A program made the position numbers and the translations under genes. Below the pieces are notes generated by a model. That model was not told where the DNA came from. It ran no database searches and saw nothing but the letters and a program-made list of their open reading frames with translations. From positions 28,947,280 through 29,011,279 of the forward strand of contig CM029366.1 of NCBI GenBank assembly GCA_017165825.1: a DNA stretch of 64,000 bases, written 5' to 3'. This document shows, piece by piece, positions 24,245-35,700 of this stretch (positions are counted from its first letter, which is position 1; each line of letters starts with the position of its first letter). This stretch comes from Hepsetus odoe. Lineage: Eukaryota; Chordata; Actinopteri; Characiformes; Hepsetidae.

Positions 24245-24435
24245 AATTCAATCACTCACTCTCACTCAGTGTCTTAACTGCTTATCCTGAATAGGGTCAC
24301 ACAAGGTACTGGAGCCCATCCCACCTCACATAGGGCGAGTGGTGGATAAACACCCTGGGCAGGTTGCCAGTCCATCGCAGGCAAGGCAGACACAAAGACA
24401 AACTCACACCCCAAGATCCCTCCTAATGTACCGGG
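24245..24435 (+). repeat. Dispersed teleost repeat of unknown class
   Basis: The phrases CTGCTTATCCTGAATAGGGT, GGAGCCCATCCCACC, CACCCTGGGCAGGTTGCCAG and TCCATCGCAGGC are characteristic of an abundant fish repeat I have seen in many genomes. I do not know its class for certain. It has no coding capacity. Confidence 0.6.
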
Positions 24436-24439
24436 TTTT

Positions 24440-25508
24440 GAAAATATCCATCCTTTTGAGATTCATCAACAATAATGTTCATTCACAATGAGTACAGAGA
24501 ATGATCATCCTGCAGAGGGCAAGAAGCCACAGGTTTGATGGAAGAAATATGTAAAGTGTGCAGAACTGATTAATTATTCAGTGAGGCTGTGCATGCTCTT
24601 TATGGATAAGGTAATTTGGTATAAATCTAATTGTTTCACACCTTTAGTGCAGCTGATTGGTGTTTCAGTGCAGAACCAGAGGCTACCTGCTTTTTGTTAG
24701 TTTTTTTTTTTTTTTTTTTCTCAGAAGTTAAGAGACCTGCAAAGGCCACTGAGGTGAAAGTATAAAGTTCTGCCTGAGGGTCCCTCTAAATATTGCTCTG
24801 TAACCACTGTTGTAGAAGCAGACGTACTCTAAAACATGGAGATATAGCATTAGGCAGGGGCTCAATAAGCCCCAGGGTTGTTGAGGTAGTAATTAGTTGG
24901 CATTGACCTTGTTGGTCTCTGCAAAATCTTGATTAAATATTGTAATAAAGATGGAGCCTATAACCTCTGGACTTAGTGTTGTGTTGTGGTAAAAGACAAC
25001 AGTCACAGAAAGGATTAGGGTTCTTGATGGCCCAGAAAACCCATAATAGTCAACGTATTCCAAGAACAATGGGACGGTGTTATAAATCACTGTAAAAAAA
25101 ATGGAATTCTCCTGCATGGTCAAATCATAAATAGATCTAAATGAGAAGCTGAAACCTCCCTGAGATAAAATTGCTCTTATTTAAAGAATAAGCAAGTTAA
25201 AAGTAGCTGTCAGTTACACTGCAATCTGGGCTGCTTAGACTAGGTAAAAAAAAAGTGCCTGCAATACCACAAACAATCCTTCTAGAAACAGTCAGCTCCA
25301 TTGCTCCACTGATCAGCTCCATTGAAGCAAGCAACTAATCGGCAAAGAACTGAGTTGATGCAGAAGCTGGGAGTCATCATGAAAGACCAGTTAGGCCTAT
25401 AAGATATGGAAAGAGAAGGATGAATCTTTGGCTGATGTTTTGCTACAAGTGAACTTTAACACTTTTTCAAACATGGACCTGAACAGTGCTGTTGGTCGTA
25501 TTTCACAG
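24440..25508. other. Non-repetitive DNA without recognised genes
   Basis: A poly-T of about 20 lies near 24700. Nothing else is recognised apart from an 18-bp sequence at 25374-25391 that recurs inverted at 25871-25888 (see the SINE composite). Confidence 0.4.
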
Positions 25509-25650
25509 ATGGTGGCCTAGTGGTTAGGGAGTTGCCCCAGCATCGGAAGATTGTGGGTTCGATTCCCTTGCCCTGAGGTATCCTTGAGCAAGGTACCGTC
25601 CCCGTCGCTGCTCCCTGGGCAGCTTTCAATAGCTGCACGGTGTTTGAGTG
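25509..25650 (+). repeat. tRNA-derived SINE (family 1), 5' part of an interrupted copy
   Basis: The head (TGGCCTAGTGGTTAGGG, GGTTCGATTCCC) and body run to AATAGCTGCACGGTGTTTGAG, then stop. The missing 3' tail resumes at about 25891. A second, inverted SINE sits in the gap. Confidence 0.88.
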
Positions 25651-25885
25651 AAAGTGACAACCCTTGTCATTGTGAGGTCCCATCACAGCAAGTGTGAACC
25701 ACAACGAAATTGGATTCTGCTTTTAACCCATGCACACAAACACCGTGCAGCAGTGGGCAGCTATTGAAAGCGCCCGGGGAGCAGTGACAGGGACGGTACC
25801 TTGCTCAGGGGTACCTCAGGGCAACCTACTTTTGAGGGAATCGAACCCACAATCTTCCGATTTCATGATGACTGGTCTTTCATGA
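25651..25885 (-). repeat. tRNA-derived SINE (family 1), inverted inside another copy
   Basis: On the minus strand this reads body and tail of the same family. It is flanked by TGAGTG at 25645-25650 and 25886-25891, a possible 6-bp target duplication. The head is truncated at ATCGGAAGATTGTGGG and replaced by unusual sequence containing TGGTCTTTCATGATG. Confidence 0.85.
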
Positions 25886-25890
25886 TGAGT

Positions 25891-25985
25891 GCATGGGTTA
25901 AATGCAGAGGTCCAATTTCGTTGTGATTCACTGAGTGCTGTGCTGTGACCTAGCAATGACGAGGGTTGTCACTTTCACTTTCACA
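25891..25985 (+). repeat. tRNA-derived SINE (family 1), 3' part of the interrupted copy
   Basis: Continues the copy at 25509-25650 from GCATGGGTTAAATGCAGAGG through GACCTAGCAATGACGAGG to the CACTTTCACTTTCA tail, followed by a short CA run. Confidence 0.85.
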
Positions 25986-26007
25986 CACACACAAGCACAT
26001 GCATATA

Positions 26008-27440
26008 CAGTGCATCCGGAAAGTATTCAAAGCTCTGCACTTTTTCCTCGTTTTGCTGTGTTACAGCTTTATTCCAATATAGATTTAATTCATTTTACCT
26101 CAAAATTCTAACAACAACAAAAAAATAACAATACAAAAATAAAACATGTACAAAAGCATTTACAGCCTTTGCCATGACACTCGAAAGTGAGCTCAGGTGC
26201 TTCCTGTTTCCACTATTCTTCTTTCAGATGTTTCTGCAACTTGACTGCAGTCCACCTGTGATAAATTCAGTTGATAGGACATGATCTAGAAAGACACACA
26301 CCTTTCTATAGAAGGTCCCATAGTTGACAGTGTAAGTCAGAGCACAAGCCATGAAGTCCAATGACTTGTCTGTAGACCTCAGAGACAGGACTGTATTGAG
26401 AAACAAGTCTGGGGAAGGCTACAGAAAAATTGCTGCAGTACTGAAGGTGCCTAAGAGCACAGTGGCCTCCATCATCCATAAATGGAATAAGTTTGGAACC
26501 ACCGGGACTCTTCCTAGAGCTGGTCACCCAGCCAATCTGAGCGATCTGGGTAGAGGGGACTTAGGGAGGTGACAAAGAACCCTATGGTCACACTGACAGA
26601 GCTCCAGCATCGCTCTGTGGAGAGAGGAGAACATTCCAGAGGGACAACCATTTCTGCAGCACTCCACCAATCAGGCCTGTATGGCAGAGTGGACAGATAG
26701 AAACCACTCCTCAGTAAAAAGGCACATGGCAGCCCACTTAGAGCCTAAATGACTCTCAAACCATGAGAAACAGAATTTTCTGATATGATGCAAAAAAGAT
26801 TTCTTTTGCATGAATGCCAAGTGTCTGGAGGAAACCAGTAAAGCATGGTGGTGGCATCATCATAATGTGGAAATGTTTTTCATCAGCAGGAACTGGGGGA
26901 CTAGTCAGGGTGGAGGGAAAGATGAATGCAGCAATGTACAGAGAGATCCTTGATGAGATCCTTGATGATAACCTGCACCAGAACACATCAAGGACCTCTG
27001 ACGGGGAAAAGGTTTATCTTCCAACAGGACGACGACCCTAAGCACCCAGCCAACATAACAAAGGAGTGGCTTTGGGACAACTCTGTGAATGTCCTTGAGT
27101 GGCCCAGTCAGAGCCCAGACTTGAACCCGATGGAACACCTCAGGTGAGATCTGAAAATGATGGTGCAATAACACTCCCCATCCAACCTGATGGAGCTTGA
27201 AAGGTTTAATAAAGAATGGGAGAAACTGCCCAAGAATAGGTATGTTAAGCCTGTAGCTTCATACTCTAAAATCCTTGAGGCTGTAATTTCTGACAAAGAT
27301 GCTTCAACAAAGTAATGAGCAAAGGCTGTGGATTCTTAATAAATTTGTAAAAGTTTCATGCAAATGTTTTCACTTTGTCAATATGGGGTATTGTATGTGT
27401 AGAATTTTGAGGGAAAAATTAATTTAATCAATTTTGGAAT
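26008..27440 (+). pseudogene. Tc1-like transposon with broken transposase gene
   Basis: The left terminus CAGTGCATCCGGAAAGTATT follows a TA at 26006-26007. The transposase begins at about 26351; the first 60 residues form the N-terminal helix-turn-helix DNA-binding part, including YRKIAAVLKVPKSTVASII. The frame then breaks near 26570. Later segments keep KHGGGIIIMW (about 26841), FQQDDDPKH (about 27022) with the second catalytic Asp, and WPSQSPDLNPMEH (about 27099) with the final acidic residue. A stop at 27145-27147 replaces the Trp-Arg after HL. A block of about 60 codons after the first third is partly deleted. The 3' untranslated part runs to about 27440, but the right terminus is missing. 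The element cannot make a transposase or be cut out as a normal copy. Confidence 0.9.
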
Positions 27441-27444
27441 ATAA

Positions 27445-28140
27445 ATCAGAAACATCAAACTAAACTAAACCAAATATGTATCCAATATTTATGTACATAT
27501 GGAGAAAGGGGTTTTACTACGCCTTTTTATTATACCTTTTACAGACTTACTACCAGGCTTTTCAAAGTCAATAAGACAAGCGTTCGTTCTAATAAATAAT
27601 GGCATTAACCTCTTAAAATGTACTCACATGCATTCACTTGTAAAAACTAGTAAAAAGGAGCATCAAGAAGGGAAAAGAAGTCAGAAATAAAAGTGGGAAA
27701 AAAATCAAAGAAACCGTGCACACCTCCCTCCTGATAAAAGAGAAGAAATTTGGCATTAAGAAAAATCAGAGGCATGCCAGCAATTCTCTGTGAAGTGGCA
27801 TTTTGCACTTCGCCTCAGGGTTCTCAATGGTAAATTTGTCAGCGTCAACACTCTGAACCCGAATATGGGCTTTGAAGCAAACAGGAGCTCGCTAATCACG
27901 TCAACGCGGAGGTATTCCAGCTCAAATTTTCTTAGCAAAATATATTTCACTGATAACATCTGAGTGACCTTATTACACTATTTATCACTGAAGTTTATTC
28001 AAAATATTTAATGTAGGTACGTGTATTGCAAAAACCAGTAAATCATTAATTTATCCATTAAATAGTGTGTGTTATTAGTCATACACACACACAAACACAT
28101 ACATACACACTTTCTATTTTATTTTTATTCTGTATTTTAT
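27445..28140. other. Non-repetitive DNA, part of it possibly conserved
   Basis: The stretch 27760-27960 has higher complexity and several CpGs, with GAGCTCGCTAATCACG. The remainder is AT-rich. No gene is recognised. Confidence 0.25.

Positions 28141-28148
<8 letters not shown>

Positions 28149-28187
<39 letters not shown>
28149..28187. repeat. (AT)n microsatellite
   Basis: About 39 bp of AT repeat, flanked on the left by TGTGTG and CACACA stretches (28082-28148). Confidence 0.95.
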
Positions 28188-28189
<2 letters not shown>

Positions 28190-28191
<2 letters not shown>

Positions 28192-28860
28192 GTAACTTTT
28201 TATTTCTTTTTTTTTGAAGGAGTGTTTTAGGAGAAGGTTTGTTCTTTTTTATAACATATCTATTTATCACATAACCCACTGAGATTTGCACTCTCTCGCT
28301 TTACAGACTGACTTTTTGTCAGTTAAGCTGATTTACAGGCAAGAGAGTCAACATAAAATTTTTAATTATAATTCCCACCTGTGCTGTTTGTCCTTTGCTG
28401 ACACTGGGGGAATGCTGGTGTGGCATAGCAGCCTCAGGGCATTGTGGGATGGATGGGCCTGGGTGGGGGTGGGCGGTGTTGGAGCCTTGTCAAGCCTAGT
28501 AGAGGAATGGGTGATAGATTGGCAGCCTTTAGTACGAAAAAAAGGAAAAAGGGTAATCTTTACATTCTCATATATGGGAAAGTAAAGACTCTACAGACAG
28601 TTAAACATATTTTATCGAGTCAAACTCATGATGACCTATTGCAGGTTTAGTGCATTTGTAAAGGTTTCAAGTTCAAGACAAAATAAGTTAGTATTCATTT
28701 TAAAAAGGCAAAAACTGTCTCATAATTGATTCAATAGTTGTGAACTCATTCCCATCACAATACTATTAAATCAACCAAAACATGTCTTCTGGTTTATTGA
28801 CTGATGCATTTATTTTGATATTACTGGCTTAAGTCGTATTTATTTTCATCATTTCTCATG
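28190..28860. other. Non-repetitive DNA without recognised genes
   Basis: A G-rich stretch lies at 28449-28480 (GGGTGGGGGTGGGCGG), a possible G-quadruplex on the plus strand. Otherwise nothing is recognised. Confidence 0.4.
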
Positions 28861-29160
28861 CCTACTAAAGTTCAGCCAACACCTCCTCCCTACCTCCTCG
28901 CTGGCTGTCTAGTTTAGACACGTCAGGCCGCTTGCGCTGGATCGCTCATGTCATATTTAGTTGATGCACAGAGAACCTGACCCCTCCTGTAGAGGATGAC
29001 AGAGTCATAATTGCTGTGAATGCGTCACGGCTGGAAAAGCCTGAGGCTAAAAGATCATTTGCATCCTGTCGGCTTTTCGGCCTCTGCTCGTCATCCTGAA
29101 ACACACCTGCCAAACCATAATTACTCCGTGATGTGGTTACCTGTCCCATTTTATCATCGC
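28860..29160. other. Candidate conserved non-coding region with octamer site
   Basis: High-complexity sequence with an exact octamer ATTTGCAT at 29057-29064 and CATAATTACTCCG near 29117. A 67-codon minus frame (28946-29149) spans it and reads like a plausible peptide, but no domain is recognised. Among the non-repetitive regions this looks the most like constrained DNA. No alignment was possible. Confidence 0.35.
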
Positions 29161-29803
29161 TGTTAAAAAAACAAAGTCAGCCCACCTTTAATCTGTGATT
29201 TTTTTTTCCCCAATTATTTAAGGCCTGTCCTTTCTCCATTAGACTCCTCTATTGTAAGTGTCAGCTGCAAGCAAGCTATTGAAGTTTCATGTTTAAAACA
29301 GCTGATTAAAAAATGCAATGATCTTTCATTCCGAAGAGCAAGATCAATCATCTTTCCTTCCATGAAGGATCACTTTTCATTCTGTGTGGGAAAATGTCTA
29401 TTCGCTCATGTATAGTTTACATTTTAATTGTTACTTCTCTGTCCTTCTTAAGCAGGCGACGCTACCACTCGGGGCATCTTTAGGTGGTGCACTCGCATGT
29501 TTTACTTAGTGGTTGCACTTTGCAGATATAGACACAGAAGCGAAGTTTGGTCCTGGTTAAATTATTGTGTATCGTGTCTCTCGAACTTTCCCAAAGCCTG
29601 GAACCAAACCTCAAGCCATCATCAGTTAGCTTTTTACTGGACTACCCGTGCACATGTGTGAACCAGACTGAACCAAAATGTGTGGGGTTTTGAAAGTGAA
29701 TTTATTTATATTCTGCCTGTTGAGAAGCTTGAGAATACGCTGTTTCTGGACCATCTTCACTAAAAGTGACATTTATTGTGAATGATCAGTTCCACTCAAA
29801 ACA

Positions 29804-29851
29804 ATAGAATAGAATAGAATAGAATAGAATAGAATAGAATAGAATAGAATG
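29804..29851. repeat. (AATAG)n pentanucleotide repeat
   Basis: About nine near-perfect pentamer units. Confidence 0.95.
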
Positions 29852-29954
29852 GAAATCAAACAATTAACAGATTGATTGTGGCCACAGACCACAGTTATAT
29901 ATAGCAAATACATGTTCATATATTTTTAGAATATAGTTATGAGGTGAAATATTG

Positions 29955-30000
29955 TGTGTGCAAAGGGTGGTCACACCAAATATTTGGTTTGATTTATATT
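29955..30000. repeat. Fragment of the palindromic Tc1-derived element
   Basis: AAAGGGTGGTCACACCAAAT followed by TTTGGTTTGATTT is the arm sequence of the element family at 19790-20352. It lies just outside copy B. Confidence 0.7.
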
Positions 30001-30028
30001 TCTCTAAAAACTTATATATATATACAGT

Positions 30029-30479
30029 AGATTATTTTCATCAGTCAACAAAATGCAGTGAATGAACAAAAGAGAAATCAAAATCAAATCAATATTTGGT
30101 GTGACCACCCTTTGCCTTCAAAACAGCATCAGTTCTTCTAGGTACACTTGCACACAGTTTTTGAAGAAGTTCGGCTGGTAGGTTGTTCCAAACACGACTG
30201 TGTTTCTCCTCCGTGTGACATTGATGATCATCAGCACCTGTTTGGTAAAATTGGTTGATCAGACACCGACTATAATCCTACAGAATCCCTGACTTTGTGC
30301 AAGTGTACCTAGAAGAACTGATGCTGGTTTGAAGGCAAAAGGTAGTAACACCAAATATTGATTTGATTTAGATTTTTCTTTTGTTGCTCACTTTGCATTT
30401 TGTAAATTGATAAAAATAAACAATCATTATTTATATTTCTGAAAGCGTTCTTTGTTTACAGCATTTTTTCACACCTGCT
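30029..30479 (-). mobile_element. Palindromic Tc1-derived miniature element, copy B (ends lost)
   Basis: Shares both arms and the centre with copies A and D, but the outer termini are replaced by TATATA repeats on both sides (30006-30028 and 30480-30493). The centre (30215-30305) is in the orientation opposite to copy A. The transposase-derived C-terminal block lies on the minus strand and is broken. It looks like recombination or slippage at the AT repeats removed the termini. Confidence 0.8.
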
Positions 30480-30494
30480 TATATATATATATAG

Positions 30495-30860
30495 CATGTG
30501 TGTGTGTGAATAAGAGGGAGAGAGAGAAATGTTCATGGGAAATTGGAATTTTAAACTAGAAAAAAAACACTTATTTTTACTATTTTTTTTTTTTATTTTT
30601 TTTTTAGAAAAGCTGGAAAATATTATGTTCAAAATAAATCTACATTACCCAATATCATTCTAAATGAAACATCTGATGTTTAGAAAATAAACTCTCTCTA
30701 AACAACTGCCTTGATTGAAATTGCATCTTTGTTCTAATTGGCCATTGTAACTGATAAAGCTGAGCAAAACTCTTTTATTTAGAGATGTTTTCTGTGGAAG
30801 TAAACAGAAGTTGTGCCCTGCTGAGCTTATGGCCTGAGGCAGGCCTGTCATCCTTTGAGA
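30495..30860. other. AT-rich DNA without recognised genes
   Basis: Poly-T tracts at about 30580-30605. Nothing else is seen. Confidence 0.45.
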
Positions 30861-31265
30861 GACAAGGCAATCTGACCTGAGCTCCCTCTCAAAGATCTCC
30901 AGCTTTTGACAGAGCTGCCTCTTTTAGCGAAAAGCCAAACTAAAATCCGACTGTCAGTCAGCGCTTAAGTGTACAAAGTCGACATTGTCACGCCAAGGCC
31001 TAAACGTCCATAATGTGCCACAGCAGCCTCCAGTTTGTCGTGATTTGGTCTTGCTGGTGCATCTTATACAGTGGCTTGCTAAATGGTCTTGCATTCCTTC
31101 TGCACTAACAACAAACGACTCCGACCTGCTCCTCTGTCTGGGCTGTCCTTTGCATAATGCATTGTCCCAGGTATTCACTAATTCAGAGGTAATCCAAGTG
31201 CCTGCATTCACACTTCACACCCTCAGGACATTTTCCCTTCAGATGCCTATCCTGTTGTTTATGGT
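30860..31265. other. Candidate conserved non-coding region
   Basis: High-complexity, CpG-containing sequence with no repeat, including GACTGTCAGTCAGCGC near 30949 and TTTGCATAATGCATT near 31149. Frames of 85 and 97 codons overlap on opposite strands, which argues that neither is special. Confidence 0.3.
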
Positions 31266-31269
31266 AAAC

Positions 31270-32814
31270 AAGCACTAAAAAGGGATAATATCTGACTGTG
31301 TTGCTTTGGGTTGACAGAGCTGATTAAATGAGGGGGTGGAGGGCTGAGGGGTGGTCCGTGAAAGAAGAACACGAAAAGAAAAGGCTCTTCTCTGTCTCTG
31401 ATCCGCAGGAAACAAAGATGAAACAAAGATGATTAAAACATAATGGGATAAAAACGCAAAGCCCCCCACCCAGTGCCACCAATTCTGGACCCAGCTGCCA
31501 CAGCGCAGACCCCGTTCTCCCAAAAAAACAGCCTCTGCATCCAGATTTCTTACAGAGGGCTATTGTTAAGCTGTGCTGTTTTTTGGTACATGCAGAATGC
31601 AGAATTATGAACTGAGCATTTCAAAGCAATCCCTACCAGATGAGAGTTTCATGCAATGCCAGGCCTAAATCTAAAGCAAATGTCTCATCTTCAGTTTTGA
31701 GGATTTTTTTTAAGGTGCTTGGTTTTGGATTGGGTACACTGCATATGCTGAATCTTGCAGAGAGAACAGATTAAAATAGACTATGAAATAATAAAACAGG
31801 CCTTTACTGTTCAAAATGAAGGTGTTTTTTGGAGAAAATCATTGAAGAACTATTTTCGGTTCATACTGAAGCTTTCAATATGTGATTCACTTTTGTCACT
31901 TGCCACCTTGAAGGACCATGTTATCATACATGCAGCCAAGAAGGATAGGAACCTTTGTTTTTGAAGAGCACAGGCATTTTTAAATGTGCACAGATATATG
32001 CAGCCAAACAGGAAGGATATAAGTTAAATCCTGTGCAGGAAACGCACATAAACTCTTCGTCACTACACTGAACCTGGAGGCAAAAGTAAACCAGAAGTGT
32101 CTTTGACAAAGTCTATATATTCTTTTTTTATAGCAACAGTGCTACCTTCAGTTAGTTAATTACAGACTACTCGCTCACCTGGTAAATAGTGCCCTGAGGA
32201 GGAGGGTAGAAAGTGGTTTCATGCTTGATATAAAGTTTCAGGAAAACCACACGGGATGTACTGTAAATTTCATCCACTAATCAGCCTATGACACAAGGTG
32301 GGGATTAATGATCGTGAACATACATGCATATCCAGCGAAGAATGCAGGGTTTAGCAGATGATTATAGGTGTACCTCAACAAATCTGGGCCGAATAGGCTT
32401 GACGTGTTTCAGCGGCAAAACTTTCACTTAATTCTTAAGGCCGACCCTTTTAGCTGGATTTTTTAAAATAGAACTCCAGTTGCATGCATACATACATAGA
32501 CAGAAGGTAATCAGAAAAGACTATGTTTGTGGCCCATTGTGAAGGAGAAAGGGAAGAGTCGCCATTATGTTGCAGGGTGTTTGTTGCATTACTTTCTTTT
32601 GTGTCAGGGCCTGTGTACCCCACGCAGGTCTATGAGAAGGAGGGGGTTGTGGGTAATTATAGGGAGATGTTGATCTGAGTGACCCACCACACCCAACACT
32701 TAGTGTGGCATGCTGTCTGTGCTCTCTCAGCTCTGCCCAGTCGTCTATGAATGACAATAGGCCAGACTATGGAGCCAGTAATTAAAGTCCGGAGTAGAAT
32801 TCACTCACCCAGCC

Positions 32815-32818
<4 letters not shown>
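31270..32818. other. Non-repetitive DNA without recognised genes
   Basis: No transposon or SINE is recognised. The part at 32160-32330 is of higher complexity, but nothing specific stands out. Confidence 0.35.

Positions 32819-32871
<53 letters not shown>
32819..32871. repeat. (CT)n microsatellite
   Basis: A pure CT run of 53 bp. Confidence 0.98.
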
Positions 32872-32873
<2 letters not shown>

Positions 32874-34010
32874 GTGCTGGACTGCTAGCCCTACTGACCC
32901 CTCTCAATCATGCAAACAAACGTCCATTATCATGCTGAGTATGCTTCTTTGACCTGGTTTTGTTTCGCACGGTGGGGTGCATGACGGAGTACAGATGGAA
33001 ACATTTGGATACAAATATTTACAAATGATTAAATTCTATGCACATGTGCATAATTCTCATCAACACTACATAATCACTCGCAAATGGCTGCAACAATCTC
33101 AAGAACAAACTCATTCATGAAACTTCATAAAACCCTCCCATTTCACCGTTTTGGAATAAAAGGTCATGTGCAGTCCATATTTTAATGTTCATGATCAGAT
33201 ACAATTAAGGTAACAAAAAAAAAAAAAAAAGCATATTATGTATTTTCAAAGTCCAGGAGATACGCATTGCACAATGCAACAGGAATCTACATGCCAATAA
33301 CTAGGGGTCAGGGGTCAATACAGGATTATAACCGGTTTGACCACACTTTCTTTTTGTTTTTCATTTCTTACCCGTAACACAGGTTGTTGTTTTTCATTAA
33401 ACAGGGACTGAGTATAAAAATGTCAAAAGTTGCATGCTGTAATGCAAATGAACGTACGGTATTAACTCATTGTTAAAACGTTGGCACTTTATAATTGATA
33501 ATTCATGGTTATATATAAAATATAATATATTATGATGAACTGGATGAACATCCAAAAGGAAGTGTTTGAATTGTCTAATTACATGTGTAGTTCACAAATT
33601 TAATGGCAAACATATTTGAGTTTTCTTTCGTAAATCACTTGTTAAACATATTTTTTTTACTTTAAAAAGTTTGTTTCTGGGCTGCTTTAAGTCTTTTTGT
33701 TAACTAAACTCCAAAGAAATGTTCACAGAATGTTAACTCAGATTTTTGGTCTGTTGATGTACTCCAGTGAAGTCAAAATATCAAGGCCCTGATAGCAACC
33801 TTAACGTTATAACACTGTCTTTACAGGGCCGTAGTCAAATATGACCAAACGGCTTGATATAATATGGTAAAGTATGAAAAGCTGACTTTTTAGCCAATAA
33901 ATTAAGATGTTAGGATACTTAGGTATTTAGGGTATTGGGATATTATACTTTTTTAGAGTGATCATTTACAGGCTGCCAAGATAAATTCAATCATTCTGAA
34001 TTCAACACTA
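32872..34010. other. AT-rich DNA without recognised genes
   Basis: A poly-A of about 17 occurs near 33215. No gene or repeat family is recognised. Confidence 0.45.
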
Positions 34011-34015
34011 GAGGG

Positions 34016-34017
<2 letters not shown>

Positions 34018-34052
<35 letters not shown>
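34018..34052. repeat. (CT)n microsatellite
   Basis: A 35-bp CT run. It follows AACACTAGAGGGAGC (34005-34019), which resembles a CTCF core with two changes. Confidence 0.95.
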
Positions 34053-34053
<1 letters not shown>

Positions 34054-34122
34054 AAGTGCTCATGCTTTGTTCTTTTAATGTGTGACCCAGGTCTTAAAGA
34101 CATGTTGCATAAAAGTCCTGTG

Positions 34123-34143
34123 CCCCCCCCCCCCCCCCCCCCC
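34123..34143. repeat. Poly(C) tract
   Basis: Twenty-one consecutive C. The minus strand is therefore G21, which can form a quadruplex. Confidence 0.95.
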
Positions 34144-34149
34144 ACACCC

Positions 34150-35700
34150 ATAAAAAAAAAAATCAAAAAATCAAAACAAAAGCAAATGTGTTTGATTGGC
34201 CACTTCTGAGAACAGCAGTGCATGAAGTTCAGAGTGAATGTGTGCATTACTCAATGGACCAGTACTCAGCTCTACTCTGAACCTCTCAGATCCTTTACCC
34301 CAAATACACTGTGAACATGAGCTCACTCATTCTCATTCACGCACATGTAATTAGTGCTCCATTTAATACAATATCACTGTGAACTCAACTCACAACAAAG
34401 TTTATCAAACAAATGTCTGTCCATTGTTAGCATAGCTATAGTCATGACGAGTCATGGTCACATATATGATTGATAACATTTCTTTTTATTTAACTAAGTG
34501 TGCACATGTGACCCTTATTTGGAGTGCATTGCCTAAGAAAGCCCTTTTGTTCCTAAAACGTAGAAAACTATTATTTCCATGTGTTTGTGTAAATGTGTAT
34601 GATTTTGATTCATGCTCTTGGCCCACACACAAGCTACAGAGAAGGAACAACTAATGTTCTTCATCTTCATCAACTCTGTTCCTGGAGACTGAGTCAATGA
34701 GACTCTTCTCTGTCCTCTTTTGAAGGCATTCAAAGCTCCACACGATGCCTGCTTGCTGGTTTTCATTGCCATCGAAGGATGACATGACTGGAAAGTCTTA
34801 TAAGGATCTCTAACAATGGGGGGCCAGAAAAGTCAGGATGTCACATGAAACATGGGCCGTAAAATATGAGGAAATTAAACAGGTTCAGAGGTTCCTCACA
34901 GGCTGAAGCATTTCACATTTCGTCAACAAGGAATTTGCAAAGAAGTAAAATGAGCTGTCAAGAACATTCAACACATCTGAGAGAGAGAGAGAGAAAAAAA
35001 TTTCTTTTCCTGTGGTCACTGTTAAGACAACAGGCAATGAGGAAAACACGACACGTTGCATAACATTGCATTTACTATTTAAACCGCTGTGCGATACTCT
35101 CAGAAAAGACAACTATATCTTTCAAGGTGGAAGAACTGTCCCTGATGTGCTGTCCTCTAAGGTATGTCTTCATTATTTATTTATTTTTTTGTTAGGGAAC
35201 ATAATTGTGCCATATTCTTTTGAATCTGTATTGAATCCAAAATCCTGATTTTTCATTTTTAACTTTCTGTTTAAAAATTGAAATGTATTAAAACAATTAT
35301 ATTAAGTTTACACTATAAATATTACATTAGCATGTTAAGTTTTAATGCATATTATCATTCAAATATACACCTTTCTTCTGACTGTAGTGCACCCTTTAAA
35401 TTTAGAAGTTAAAATTATACTTCTGGACCAGGCTTTACCTTTGAGGGTACAATTACTTTATTTTCATTCTGGAGGAAAAAATCCACCTGTAGAGTTTGAG
35501 TTTTCCAAAAGTCATACCACATTAGACTGTGTCGCTAAGCAACACTGAGAAGCATACGTCTAACACTAGAAGTTCATTTTAAGGTTTTAAGTTGATAAAA
35601 TAAAAAAATATATTCTGAGGTTTGACAGACGCCTAAATCATCTCATTGCACTGAAGAATTTATAAACTCCTGTAATTCTCCAGCTGTTACAAATTGAGAC
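34150..35700. other. AT-rich DNA without recognised genes
   Basis: A short AG run lies at 34979-34995. Frames up to 79 codons have no recognisable domain. Confidence 0.4.

Noticed and set aside
24884..24900. TTGAGGTAGTA, resembling the 5' end of let-7
   Set aside because: The match stops after ten bases and no complementary arm is present nearby to form a precursor.
34969..34980. AACATTCAACAC, resembling the seed of miR-181
   Set aside because: Only the first ten or so bases match and the flanks do not fold into a hairpin.
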